A stretch of 64,000 nucleotides of DNA from Arion vulgaris (GCA_020796225.1 CM036767.1:14784927-14848926), one strand, 5' to 3'. Shown: positions 41,295 through 50,824, counted from the first letter of the stretch. Program-made: numbers and translations. The notes: generated by a model not told the origin, from the letters alone.

Positions 41295-41311
41295 TATATA
41301 TATATATATAT
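41295..41311. repeat. (TA)n microsatellite
   Basis: Short pure TA run at the LINE-L border. Confidence 0.9.
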
Positions 41312-41339
41312 GGTAGAGAGGGTTTTGTGGAAAACGGGC

Positions 41340-41660
41340 AAGGTACATTCCCATCTATTTAGATCTATCCAGAAAGAACTCAAAATCAAGGAAAACTGGC
41401 TGATGCTACAAATAAGAAAGAGAAAATTGAGATATTTTGGACATATAAAAGACATGAAGGGCTGAGAAGACCATCATGGAAGGAGGCATACCGGCAAAGA
41501 GAAGAAGAGGAAGACCACGGAAAGATGGATTCATGATATATCTGATGGTTTGAAAGTGACGGCTGCAGAGGCAGGACATCTGGCCTATGAGAGAGAAATT
41601 CCGAGAGCTGTTGGGGTGGAAAGTTCTGCTCAGGACAAGCTATATAATGATAACGATATT
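41340..41660 (+). pseudogene. LINE-M-related tail
   Basis: ENWLMLQIRKRKLRYFGHIK, then GIPAKRRRGRPRKDGF-like, DGLKVTAAEAGHLAYER- and SSAQDKLYNDN-type peptides. Sense counterpart of 51240-51850. Confidence 0.75.
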
Positions 41661-41689
41661 CCCAATATCAGTTGTCCAAGCTAGGAATA

Positions 41690-41835
41690 AATGGAGCGGA
41701 CACATCCGATTCCTGCAATGCTTTTACTTACTAGGTAGCTTCCTAGGTCCAACATCCGTCGCCTCTTACGACATGCCTTGTGGGTTACAGTGGTACAGTT
41801 CTTTGCTTCCTTTTGGACCTGGCACCACACAGGCA
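41690..41835 (-). mobile_element. SINE-C, 5' two-thirds
   Basis: ACACATCCGATTCCTGCAAT, TTACTTACTAGGTAGCTTCC, GTCGCCTCTTACGACATGCC, GTACAGTTCTTTGCTTCC. Part of a longer duplicated block (see 41740-42030). Confidence 0.75.
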
Positions 41836-42030
41836 GAAGCTATGACTTCAGGCGTAGTCATTACATAATATGGTGCTTCTGACTGATTTTTGCCTGAAGA
41901 CTTACTTTAATTATCTCCAGTGTTTTACGTGGTATAGGTAATTTCACGACATCTAGTGTCGTAAGGATGTGAAGTATTACAGACCTGACAGTGCTAGGTC
42001 ACTCGCTATAGTTGGAAGTCAGGTGACCAG
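41740..42030 (+). repeat. About 300-bp duplicated block, copy 1
   Basis: The SINE-C end plus about 190 bp beyond it (GAAGACTTACTTTAATTATC, ATCTAGTGTCGTAAGGATGT, CACTCGCTATAGTTGGAAGT) recurs at 44810-45105 in the same orientation with few differences. Confidence 0.85.
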
Positions 42031-42114
42031 ATCCTTGCTTCAGCTGGGACAACACGAAAGCAACGTGCTGAAAATCCGGCAGAAAACTTTGCTACAAAAT
42101 CTAACCAAGCATGA

Positions 42115-42235
42115 ATGAACAAATATAGCTTAAGATGGGAAGTTCTGCTGGCACGAGTTGATTGAGGAACTATGCTCAACCGGGTTAAACAGACACGACG
42201 GGAAACAAGAGAATAAGGAGTTGTTTTTTTAAAAA
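42115..42235 (+). pseudogene. LINE-Q terminal fragment
   Basis: TGGCACGAGTTGATTGAGGA, CTATGCTCAACCGGGTTAAA: the last LINE-Q codons (HELIEELCSTGLN-like), frameshifted. Confidence 0.5.
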
Positions 42236-42239
42236 AGAA

Positions 42240-42434
42240 GTCCAGGGGTAGCAACGGAAGCAGTGATAATGATGAATAAATCAGACAGTGAACAAGTATT
42301 AAGGGCTTCCAGAAAAACAAAAAACTACCAAACACAGGATTGACCACAGACATTTATTTCTTACGGACCCATTGCCTGGCAACCTACAGACGCGCGTTTT
42401 TAAGAACACAACAAGCTAGAGATACGATTTAAGT
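42240..42434 (-). mobile_element. SINE-K
   Basis: TTAAGGGCTTCCAGAAAAAC, GACCCATTGCCTGGCAACC, ACGCGCGTTTTTAAGAACAC, matching 13060-13180. Minus-strand head ATGGGTCC…; the B box is less clear than at 13005. Confidence 0.55.
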
Positions 42435-42441
42435 ACTTGTC

Positions 42442-42650
42442 GCCCGTCTTCCCAGCGTGTTCGTAGTGCGTTGACTACGGTGGCAAACCCTATGTGAGTG
42501 CGGGTTCAATTCCGCGGGCTGGCAGAAAAGTCACAGGTTCTCCAGATTTACGGTGTTCGTGGCCCCGAACCGAAGGGTTACGATGTCCATGGCACGGACC
42601 GAAGAGCTGAAAGCTCAAGTGCTTCTGGATGGATTAAAAAAAAAAAAAGG
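42442..42650 (+). mobile_element. SINE-A with poly(A)
   Basis: GCCCGTCTTCCCAGCGTGTT, GGGTTCAATTCCGCGGGC, two CATGGCAC…-type blocks, GGATTAAAAAAAAAAAA. TSD ACTTGTC at 42435-42441 and 42651-42657. Confidence 0.85.
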
Positions 42651-42869
42651 ACTTGTCACTTTACATTCCTAAAACCGAGCATGCAGAATCTATTATGGTT
42701 AATTCCTTTACTCACCTGTGAAAAGTCGAGTGTAAAAATGAGCTGACAACCCTTTTGATTCTGAAACGAAAAGCGAACACGCGCTACACACTTCGCCAAT
42801 AAGTTCGAATGAGTCTGATAATAAGGAACAATGGACAGTTGTTCCGAAATAGACGTTTAGAGTTTAGAT

Positions 42870-43255
42870 CATATGTTCCTAAAGTGGGCGGTACTGCCAA
42901 TCATTGAGCGCTGAAGCCTTCTAGGAGAGGGGGATAGTGGATTCCGAAGCATTTGGGGGCGATCTAGGATCGGTGGCTATTTATAGAAGATTTTAATAAT
43001 ATATATTTAAAAATAAATTATTTTAGAGATTTTGCGACTAAGTAACTGTGTTCAAGATGAAGCACATATTGATTGACCACTACTTTTTCAATACTTTAAC
43101 GACATAAGCAGTAATGTATCATAAGTTGCTATTTACATCGAAAATGTCAAACTGCTTGAACGAGGACAACTGTTATAATGGGAGAGGGTAGTGAGAGAGA
43201 CGTTACAAAAATGTATGTCTCGCATAGTGGTCCTTGACTGAAAAAGTTTGAACTG
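42870..43255 (-). mobile_element. hAT-2 MITE, doublet 2, first copy
   Basis: CATATGTTCCTAAAGTGGGC…ACTGAAAAAGTTTGAACTG, opposite orientation to doublet 1. Flanked by GTTTAGAT (42862-42869) and GTTTCGAT (43256-43263). Confidence 0.75.
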
Positions 43256-43263
43256 GTTTCGAT

Positions 43264-43688
43264 CAAGCTTCCTAAAGTGGGCGTACTGCCCTCATTGAGC
43301 GCTGAAGCGTTCTAGGGGGCGATAGTGGTTCAGAGGAATTTGGGAGGTGTTCAGGCGATTAAGGGTCGGTGGTTCCTTAAAGAAGAAATTAATCATAAAT
43401 ATTTTAAAATAAATTATTTTCGGATATTGCGATTGAATAATAATTTAAAATTTGAATTCTGCATTTAATTCATCTTACACGATCCATTTTTCATCAATTT
43501 TCTATTTCATACATATAATCATTTGAAAATTGACCATATATTACAGAAATATATATCAATTTTCTATGTCAAAGAGAAATAGAACATGTTATATATGGGA
43601 GGGCTGGCAAACTATTTTAATGTAGAGGGGCGTTACACAGTTATGTTGTGCAAAGTGGGCGGTGGCTGTAAAAGTTTGGGAACCTATG
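43264..43688 (-). mobile_element. hAT-2 MITE, doublet 2, second copy
   Basis: CAAGCTTCCTAAAGTGGGCG…GTTTGGGAACCTATG. Flanked by GTTTCGAT (43256-43263) and GTTTAGAC (43689-43696). AT-rich interior matches 33060-33200 in reverse complement. Confidence 0.75.
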
Positions 43689-43696
43689 GTTTAGAC

Positions 43697-43978
43697 CATA
43701 AGGACCACACAAGCTTAGACATAAATTATCATTCCTGTTTGCCACAAATATAGTCGGCACGTGTGCTGGTTTCATATCTGATGTTGGATGATTTCACAGC
43801 TGTTTGCTCAGTTGTGGCTGGCACACACACACACGCACGCGACAATTAGTCCGCATGCTGCAGGTTGTAAGATAGTTCATGTCCTCAGTTCAACGTCACA
43901 CTGTTTATATTCTTGTTTCCTTAGCTCAACGATTCTCAAACTTAACCTTCATCGAACCCCTTAAAATGAGTATGAGCG
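43697..43978. other. Unassigned, possible hAT end
   Basis: Contains (CA)n-like CACACACACACACGCACGC at 43830. CAACGATTCTCAAACTTAACC near 43927 resembles a lone hAT terminus. Confidence 0.35.
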
Positions 43979-44585
43979 GTGTGGGCAGATGTCATCTATA
44001 GACGTTTCCACCCTCTAGAACAGCGGTTCTCAAATCTTTCCATGCCGCGACCGTTCTTACAGTTCCTCTGTTGTGGTGATCTAACCATAAAATTATATAC
44101 AATATTTTTTCTAATTATGATAAATAAGTGTTTTCCGATGGTCTTATGTGACCCCTGGGAAATGGTCGTTCGACCCCAAAGGGGTCGCGACCCACAGTTT
44201 CAGAACCACTGCCTAGAGACTCAGTGGATCTACTGCTTTGGTCATGCGGGTGTTCGCGGTAACGAGAGAGCGGGCATGCTTTTGCATCGAAAGCATTAAT
44301 TGTTGGGGAGTTTAGGATGGACAATGGGGATGTTCTTCGGTCGCTTGGCGAACTACTGTTGAAAGACGACACTAAAATTGACATTGAATCAATCAGGGGA
44401 TTTAAGGAGTTTGCAATTACAAGTTGTACAATAGAGCTGGAAGCCTGAGGGGCAGAGACAGAAGTGTGTTTAACCAGCGATCTACAGGAACCATCAGTAT
44501 GCAATAACCTTCGACAGTTGTTGAGGAAGAGTGAGCACCTATGGGTCCGCCCGGCGTGGTTTCAGACCAATAACCAATACAAATC
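43979..44585 (+). pseudogene. LINE-N RNase H end, split by SPIN-like MITE
   Basis: Before the insert: GATGTCATCTATAGACG, TTTCCACCCTCTAG. After it: TQWIYCFGHAGVRGNERAGM, which contains the GHAGVRGNERA block of LINE RNase H (third catalytic region). The non-coding 3' end to AACCAATAACC matches 13905. Confidence 0.8.
44021..44211. mobile_element. SPIN-like hAT MITE, copy 1
   Basis: 191 bp, CAGCGGTTCTCAAATCTTTC…CAGAACCACTG with long inverted ends (GGGTCGCGACCC near the right end, CCGCGACC near the left). Flanks CTCTAGAA and CCTAGAGA fit the hAT target CTCTAGAG. TTTTCCGATGGTCTTATGTG and GGTCGTTCGACCCCAAAGGG match my memory of SPIN subterminal sequence. Confidence 0.8.
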
Positions 44586-44640
44586 TTTGATTACTGCTCG
44601 GATCCCTTATTGTTTTTTTCTTTGTTTGTACTCTACGTTT

Positions 44641-44901
44641 TCTTCTTCTTTTTCTTCGAACGCCTCATATCGACCACTTGTTAACCACTGTGTGATTTGT
44701 ATGTGATCTGAACCTAAGAGCGATTGTACGTTGTGTCAGTTACGCGCTTACAAGTAGGCCATAACTACATCCGATTCCTGCGATGTTTTTTACTTACTAG
44801 GGTAGCTAGATCCAACATCCGTCGCCTCTTACGACATGCCTTGTGGGTTACAGTGGTACAGTTCTTTGCTTCCTTTGTGGACCCTGGCACCACACAAGCG
44901 A
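44641..44901 (-). mobile_element. SINE-C, full length
   Basis: TTCTTCTTTTTCTTCGAACG, CACTTGTTAACCACTGTGTG, GATTGTACGTTGTGTCAGTT, then the shared ATCCGTCGCCTCTTACGACA block. Confidence 0.8.
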
Positions 44902-45105
44902 GAAGCTATGACTACAGGCGTAGTCATTACACATAATATGGTGCCTCTGACGGATTTTTTCCTGAAGACTTACTTTAATTATCTCCAGTGTTTTACGTTG
45001 TATAGGTAATTTCATGACATCTAGTGTCGTAAGGATGTGAAGTATTACAAACCTCACAGTGCTAGGTCACTCGCTATAGTTGGAAGTGAGGTGACCAGAT
45101 CTATG
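44810..45105 (+). repeat. About 300-bp duplicated block, copy 2
   Basis: Same sequence as 41740-42030, ending GAAGTGAGGTGACCAGATC. Because it extends about 190 bp beyond SINE-C it is not explained by SINE insertion alone. Confidence 0.85.
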
Positions 45106-45236
45106 TATCGCTAACATTACTTAAACTCAGTGAGTTGTGTGTCCGTCTTATTGCTGAGTTTACGGGCCATGCCCTCTAAACGGTGGTGTGATTCCAGTCT
45201 CATTCGATTACAACGCCAGGGTTCTAACTACTTGAC

Positions 45237-45445
45237 AATTGCCCGTCTGCCCAGCGTGTTCGTAGCGCGTTGGACTACGGTGACTATCCCTCTATGTGTG
45301 CGGGTTCAATTCCGCGGGATGGCAGAAAAGCCACAGATTCCCCAGATTTACGGTGTTCGTGGCACCGAACCGAAGGTTACGATGTCCATGGCACCGAGCC
45401 GAAGAGCTGAAAAGCTCAAGTGCTTCTGGATCGAAAAAACAAAAA
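45237..45445 (+). mobile_element. SINE-A, plus arm of inverted pair
   Basis: TTGCCCGTCTGCCCAGCGTG…TGCTTCTGGATCGAAAAAAC. TSD AACTACTTGAC at 45226-45236 and 45446-45456, so it inserted independently of its partner. Confidence 0.88.
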
Positions 45446-45456
45446 AACTACTTGAC

Positions 45457-45648
45457 GTTTTTTCGATCCAGAAGCACCTGAGCTTTTCAATTCTTCGGCT
45501 CGGTGCCATGGATATCATAACCCCTCGGTTCGGTGCCACAACACGCATCTGGAGAACCTGTGGCTTTTCTGCAACCTCGCGGAATTGAACCACACTAACA
45601 GGGCTTGCCACCGTCGTCCATCGCGCTACGAACACGCTGGGCAGGCCT
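45457..45648 (-). mobile_element. SINE-A, minus arm of inverted pair
   Basis: Begins GTTTTTTCGATCCAGAAGC directly after the other copy's TSD. The tails face each other, making a roughly 190-bp-stem palindrome with about 12 bp spacer. Confidence 0.85.
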
Positions 45649-45737
45649 AAAGTGTCTAAAACCGAAGGATGGCCAGCTATGAATTCAGACGTAGTCAGAG
45701 TGCCTGGTATAACGCTTCTGACTGTCTCAGTCTAAAG

Positions 45738-45978
45738 GTTTTAATTCGAAGGATTGACTTCATTGCAACGGGTTTTACCCTATATGGCTCGGTTCCTCTC
45801 CACAGAAATGCAGCCACCTCCGAGAGTATTGCACAAAGCCCGAAGTCTGCAGCTCCGACAACAATCCTAGGGGTCTCTGAAAAAAATACACCCGTGAACA
45901 GAACGGCGCGGTCCGGATTCAAACCCACGACCTTCAGAACGCAAAGCAAAGACTAAACGACTTAGCCACCGAGACCCC
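45738..45978 (-). mobile_element. SINE-E, near full length
   Basis: GGTTTTAATTCGAAGGATTG, CCTATATGGCTCGGTTCC, ACGGCGCGGTCCGGATTC (B box complement), CGACTTAGCCACCGAGACC. Internal 6-8 bp deletions at CCACCTCCGAGAG. Confidence 0.82.
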
Positions 45979-46639
45979 TTAACAACTCGACAATGTCAAC
46001 GTTCTCACTTCACTGACAAGCCAGCGTTCTACCACTGGTGCATTGAAGTCAGCAGTTGAACCTCTTGACACAAGTCATCTCTTTAGTTACATATAGCATT
46101 GTTATTTAAGTGTTGGTTGCTTATATATCACTTTATTCTGAATAAACGTGCGGTGTGTGTGAGTGAACATAACACAATAACATGCAACTACATCAGAGCA
46201 TCAACGTACGGTGTTAAATCCCCGATACTATCTATTTCTTTAAAACACAGAAACCTCCAACAGCTCCAGGCGTGTAGAGCTATGCTTAGTGCTGCGGAGA
46301 TGCCTACTCAGGTAGGGTTCACGTCCATACGGTAAGATATATCCCTACCCGCCATAATCATGTAAAACGACTTTTTGATCCTTTAGCTGCTAAAGACGTG
46401 TTAACACGTTATACATTTCTACTGTCACTACTATAGGCGCACATTCACGTTTGTGACATAGAAACAAAGAGTAGCTATTTTTAGGCCCGTCTTTTGAAAG
46501 TATGTAGCAGCGAAAGGGTTAACAGTTTTCCGTGAATCTAGTCGTATCCATTTCCGCGTTGTAAACCTCCAACTAAATTTTATCTCAATTAATTTTACCC
46601 TCTCAGAAAAATTATGTGTACGCCCTTGAAACCCGAGTT
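45979..46639. other. Unassigned stretch
   Basis: No shared repeats. CCAACAGCTCCAGGCGTGTA near 46257 recurs near 50631 (ATCTCCAACAGCTCCAAGTGTGTAGAG), a short unnamed dispersed repeat of about 75 bp ending CTCAGGTAGGGTTCA. Confidence 0.4.
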
Positions 46640-46745
46640 AAAGATGAGCAGGACTATTTCTCTATCTCCTTGCCCTTTTACCCGGATTGGGGCATATGCC
46701 TTCAACCAACTCATGCCAAGTCTTGTGACTTGTTCATGGTTGGTT
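46640..46745 (-). pseudogene. LINE-Q terminal fragment
   Basis: The plus strand reads TTTTACCCGGATTGGGGCAT, CAACCAACTCATGCCAAGTC, complementary to the LINE-Q end coding WHELVEG…CPNPG. Confidence 0.65.
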
Positions 46746-46767
46746 GGATATAGTGCTAAAATTTTCT

Positions 46768-46888
46768 ACTGGATAGGGTAGCCAGCCCTACGCCAAACCC
46801 CACCTTAGTCGCTTACGACATGCCTTATAGGTCGCAGTGCCGCTAGTCTTTGCTCCCCTTGCGAGCACCGGCAACACACGGGCGCAGG
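46768..46888 (-). mobile_element. SINE-C, 5' half
   Basis: GATAGGGTAGCCAGCCCTAC, GCTTACGACATGCCTTATAG, TAGTCTTTGCTCCCCTTGCG, GGCAACACACGGGCG. 3' half absent. Confidence 0.7.
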
Positions 46889-46949
46889 ACTATTTATTTC
46901 ATCTAAATTTCAGCATTGATTGAAAAGTTAAAAAGTTAATTGCAGATCC

Positions 46950-47160
46950 TTTATAGGACTTTCCGAATCAACCCCAACTTTTTAACGTTGTTTGTGATTT
47001 TTCTATGCATTATTACGTTCAGTAGTTTGCCATTGCTTTCTGAACGGTGGTGCCATCGTCCTTTTGTAAAAATCCATGCGAAACAATTTGCAACCAAATG
47101 TCCGCTGCGTGATTCGAACTCAGAACGTCAGAGTTAATAGACCGAGTCACTATCCCTAAG
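46950..47160 (-). mobile_element. SINE-G variant
   Basis: TTCAGTAGTTTGCCATTGCT, TTCTGAACGGTGGTGCC, minus-strand B box GAGTTCGAATCACG and head CTTAGGGATAGTGACTCGG. The head differs from other SINE-G copies. Confidence 0.6.
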
Positions 47161-47161
47161 C

Positions 47162-47610
47162 CAGCGTTTCTCAAAGTGGGCGTACCGCCCCTAGTGGCGC
47201 TGAAGCATTCTAAGGGGGCGATAGTGGGTTCAGAAGAATTTGGAGGGTGTTCAGGTGATTAAGGGGTCGGTGGCTCCTTAAAGAAAAAATCAATAATATA
47301 TATTTTTAAATAAATTATTTTCGTGATTTTGCGAATGAATAATCATTTAAGATTTGAATTCTGAATTTAAATTCATTTTATGCCCGTCTTACACGATCCA
47401 TTTTTCATCAATTTTCTATTTCATGCATATAATCATTTGAAAATTGACCATGTATTAAAGAAATATATATCAATTTTTCATGTCAAGAGAAATTAGAGCA
47501 TGTATATATGTGGGAGGGCGTTGGCAAACTGTTATAATGTGGAAAGAGGGGGGGCGTTACAAAGTTTATGTTGTGAAAAGTGAGCGGCGGGCCGAGTTTG
47601 GTAATCTATG
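47162..47610 (-). mobile_element. hAT-2 MITE, solitary copy
   Basis: CAGCGTTTCTCAAAGTGGGC…AGTTTGGTAATCTATG. Flanks CCCTAAGC and CTCTAAGA are 6/8 alike, a decayed TSD. Same orientation as doublet 2. Confidence 0.75.
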
Positions 47611-47919
47611 CTCTAAGACGCCACCACTGATTGATAAGGAAGAAGAACAATTCGCCGTTTAAAGTGTGATATTTAAAACAATATTTTTTTTAAATGCCGT
47701 GGAATTTCAAATCAATTCGTGCACACATTATAAAAGACAATGATCTGATAACTATAATATACGACTAACTCTTGCTAGACATGCTTGTCGATAACCTTGG
47801 AAATAGATGATTCTAACACTTAGAAACAAGATTACTCACAATATGAACGGAAATATCCTACAGTTGCCAGAGATCTTCAAATTTATGACTGTTGTCAAAT
47901 TTACGAATGTATAGATATG
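47611..47919. other. Unassigned stretch
   Basis: No shared repeats seen. The short frame to 47662 is the hAT-2 edge. Confidence 0.35.
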
Positions 47920-48495
47920 TATCTCAATGAACATACATTCTCGGCATGTGCAGTTGAATCCAGCTCTACCGGGATACGAACAATCGTTAGAAGATCAGCG
48001 TGTTTCTTTATCAAAGATAGTCAGATATAAGGTACACGTCATCGTCTTGCAGTGGATACCGTCTCACTGTGGAATACCTGGAAATGAAACAGCAGACCGA
48101 CTAGCCAAGGAAGGTCCTGCAGAAGAGCAACCGGATGTGCCAGTTACCTACCACCAAAAGAAAAGAATGATTAAATCAATGAGAAAGTCACAAATACCAA
48201 CACAAGACCATTACTATAATATGAGCAGATTGGAACAAGTTGTTATTCTGCGCCTTAGAACAGAACACAATCGGCTCCGCAGCCACATGTATGCAAAATT
48301 CAAGATTGACAATACAGCCATGTGTACATGCACATCAGACTGCAGAGCACATACTTCAAGATTGGTCCGAATATGATATACCGAGGCAAACTCACTGGCA
48401 TAACGAAACAACACTCGATAGAAAACTACACAGACCTCTGTGTGAGCGACAAATGACCGTGACGTTTATACAAGAGCCAACATTGAATATATAGA
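47920..48495 (+). pseudogene. LINE-I RNase H C-terminus
   Basis: The frame at 47927-48376 carries VLQWIPSHCGIPGNETADR (histidine and last aspartate of LINE RNase H), LAKEG, then LRTEHNRLRSHMYAKFKI and a Cys-rich TAMCTCTSDC. After a frameshift at about 48300, HILQDW and a terminal FIQEPTLNI stop. Upstream RNase H motifs are missing. Best-preserved coding relic here, yet non-functional. Confidence 0.88.
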
Positions 48496-48893
48496 CAATA
48501 TTTCAAGCGAACGAAAGGAAGGATACAAGAGCCAACATTGAATATATAGACAATATTTCAAGCGAACGAAAGGAAGGATACAAGAGCCAACATTGAATAA
48601 ATAGACAATATTTCAAGCGAACGAAAGGAAGGATACAAGAGCCAACATTGAATATATAGACAATATTTAGCGACGAAGAAGGTAAGCACATTGAATAGAC
48701 AATATTTCGAACGAAAGGAAGGAAGGATACAAGAGCCAACATTGAATATATAGACAATATTTCAAGCGAACGAAAGGAAGGATACAAGAGCCAACATTGA
48801 ATATATAGACAATATTTCAAGCGAACGAAAGGAAGGATACAAGAGCCAACATTGAATATATAGACAATATTTCAAGCGAACGAAAGGAAGGTA
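48471..48893 (+). repeat. 55-bp array of the LINE-I 3' end
   Basis: Unit CAAGAGCCAACATTGAATAT, ATAGACAATATTTCAAGCGA, ACGAAAGGAAGGATA. Unit 1 contains the ORF's last codons (QEPTLNI stop). About 7.5 units, one of them (48661-48720) badly deleted. Confidence 0.92.
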
Positions 48894-49011
48894 CACTTGA
48901 GAACAACAACAAAAGACCGTGGCTAGCACATTAACACTCAATCGCTCTGCCACACAAGCATCCACTTCTACTTGCACAACAGGTAACTCCAAACTATCGC
49001 TGGATCAATTC

Positions 49012-49400
49012 ACGGCCAGGCTCTAGCCACGGCCAGGCTCTAGCCACAGCCAGGCTCTAGCACAGGCCAGACAACTGGCCAGGTATTCCCTGACCTAGAT
49101 AAGAAAAGGGATCTGGAAATTACAGATGTTTGATAGAAAACTGCACACTTTTTTGCAATTTTATTCAATTCTGTGAGTCTATGGTTATTTATTGGTGAAA
49201 AATATTTATAACATTGATATTCCTTATTGTTACACTTAACTTGTTGCATAATATGACTTCGATTTAGCATTTTGTGTTGATTTTAAAATGAATTCGTTTA
49301 TATACATCAGTACTGGAATGCGAGGTCTGTGGTGTAGTTGGGGTCTGATTTCCACAATTCTTACCTGAGCCCGAAGGAACAGTTGTTTATAGTTGGCTCT
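49012..49400 (+). mobile_element. T element with 9-bp TSD and 17-bp terminal repeats
   Basis: GATCAATTC at 49003-49011 and 49401-49409. The left end is CACGGCCAGGCTCTAGC repeated three times, against one complementary copy at 53325-53343. The right end TATAGTTGGCTCT is only a weak inverted match. Confidence 0.8.
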
Positions 49401-49434
49401 GATCAATTCAACATCTATTTTAGTGTCTTCATCC

Positions 49435-49680
49435 TCGCCCGTGTGGTGCCGGAGCCTGCAAGGGAAGCAAAGAATAGTGCCACTGCGACCTACAATACAT
49501 GTCGTAAGAGGCGACTATTGTAGGACTTAGGCAAGCTACCTAGTAAATAAAAGCATCCAGCAATCGATGCTGGCCTCTTGTAGGTGCATAACTTAACGTA
49601 CAATCGCTCTTAGATTCAGATCACATACAAATTACACAGAGTGGTTAACAGTCGATATGGAGCCTTCGATGAAGAAGTTC
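49435..49680 (+). mobile_element. SINE-C in LINE-N
   Basis: CTCGCCCGTGTGGTGCCGGA, GCAAAGAATAGTGCC, GTCGTAAGAGGCGAC, CACAGAGTGGTTAACAGTCG, GAAGAAG. TSD TTCATCC at 49428-49434 and 49681-49687. Confidence 0.85.
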
Positions 49681-49870
49681 TTCATCCAACAGGCAGTCGC
49701 TAAAAGACCGAAGAACATCCCCCTTATCCATCTTCAACTCCACAACAATCGATGATGTTGATGCAAGTCTGTCTTATCTCATTGCCGCACAAACACTCGC
49801 ATGCCCAGGTCAGTAGATCCACGTAAGCAGGGTCAGTAAATCAGAGGTTAACAAGACCCTGCACCATCTT

Positions 49871-50109
49871 CATCTGGTGACATTGGTTTTATAACAGGAT
49901 AAAATAATGCAGTTTGGCTATGCAGTAATACATATATCATATAGCATGTACTGTAGCATAGACTGTAAACCGAGATACAAAGTAATGAACATGATTAGGG
50001 TAATCAGTGCAAATGGAACAAGAAATACACAAATGTCTGAACCACTCTGATTACACACGAGGTGATAGAGAGGTCAAGAAAAGAAACCATAAACAAGGGA
50101 TTGAATGAT
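49871..50109. other. Unassigned stretch
   Basis: No family match recognised. Confidence 0.3.
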
Positions 50110-50515
50110 TGTTTAATAGTACCATCATTGTTGCATTTCGGTTAATACCCATGTGTGCTCCGATCTCTGATTCAGACAGGGAGATTTCAGCGGCAGTTCA
50201 CGAACTCCGTAACACTGGCTAAGACCTAGATATAATTTTGAGGGTAGTTATTTTAGTTAATTTTCTATGAATTTTGTCCGGGAAGTAGCGTTCCAGCCTA
50301 TTCCTATCGATTGTCAACTGCGGGGCCCTTTACGTGCTCAACTTGAACACGGATCTTTTTTTATCGTCCGTCTCCGATAGGACTATGAACTCGATATAAC
50401 TTTCAGTTCAATCAGAAATCACTAGAGAAATATCCCGATTGCTTCAAGCGGAAACGAACCAGCACTTTTCAAGCGAGAGGCTAGCAGCGCACCACCACGC
50501 CACACAGACTACCAC
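50110..50515 (-). mobile_element. SINE-F, full length, diverged
   Basis: GTTGCATTTCGGTTAATACC, TTACGTGCTCAACTTGAACA, TATCGTCCGTCTCCGATAGG, minus-strand head GTCTGTGTGGCGTGGTGG and GCTGGTTCGTTTCC. Single 3' end, unlike 36285. Confidence 0.75.
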
Positions 50516-50824
50516 AACCACGCTAATCAGCCTCTTCTTCTTCTTCTTCAAGCCCCAGGAATTATGAATTTTCACTCTTTTCCTATAGCGCAAGGTGGAG
50601 CACCCAAGCTTTCTTGAAAACCAGAAATCTCCAACAGCTCCAAGTGTGTAGAGATATACTTATTACTGCGGAGTCTCCTACTCAGGTAGGGTTCATTTGT
50701 CATCACTGCAGTATTCTCCATTTCTAAGCGCATGGAGCTCTTAAAAACATCACAGATCTCAGTAGTCCAGAGAGCAACTTCCGTGTGTGCTCTAGAACAA
50801 TCACTCGTTGACCAGTCTATGTGT
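50516..50824. other. Unassigned, short dispersed repeat
   Basis: Contains the about 75-bp unit also at 46240-46320 (AACAGCTCCAAGTGTGTAGA…TACTCAGGTAGGGTTCA). Otherwise nothing recognised. Confidence 0.4.

Larger units (their letters stand above)
48925..49870 (-). pseudogene. LINE-N carrying two insertions
   Basis: Pieces 48930-49011, 49401-49434 and 49681-49870 are collinear with 14060-14330 in minus orientation (GATCAATTCAACATCTATTT, TTCATCCAACAGGCAGTCGC). They are interrupted by a T element and a SINE-C, each with its own TSD. Confidence 0.8.

Noticed and set aside
47927..48376. Cellular RNase H or domesticated gene
   Set aside because: It lacks the first three RNase H motifs, is frameshifted near 48300, and its 3' end is a LINE terminus.
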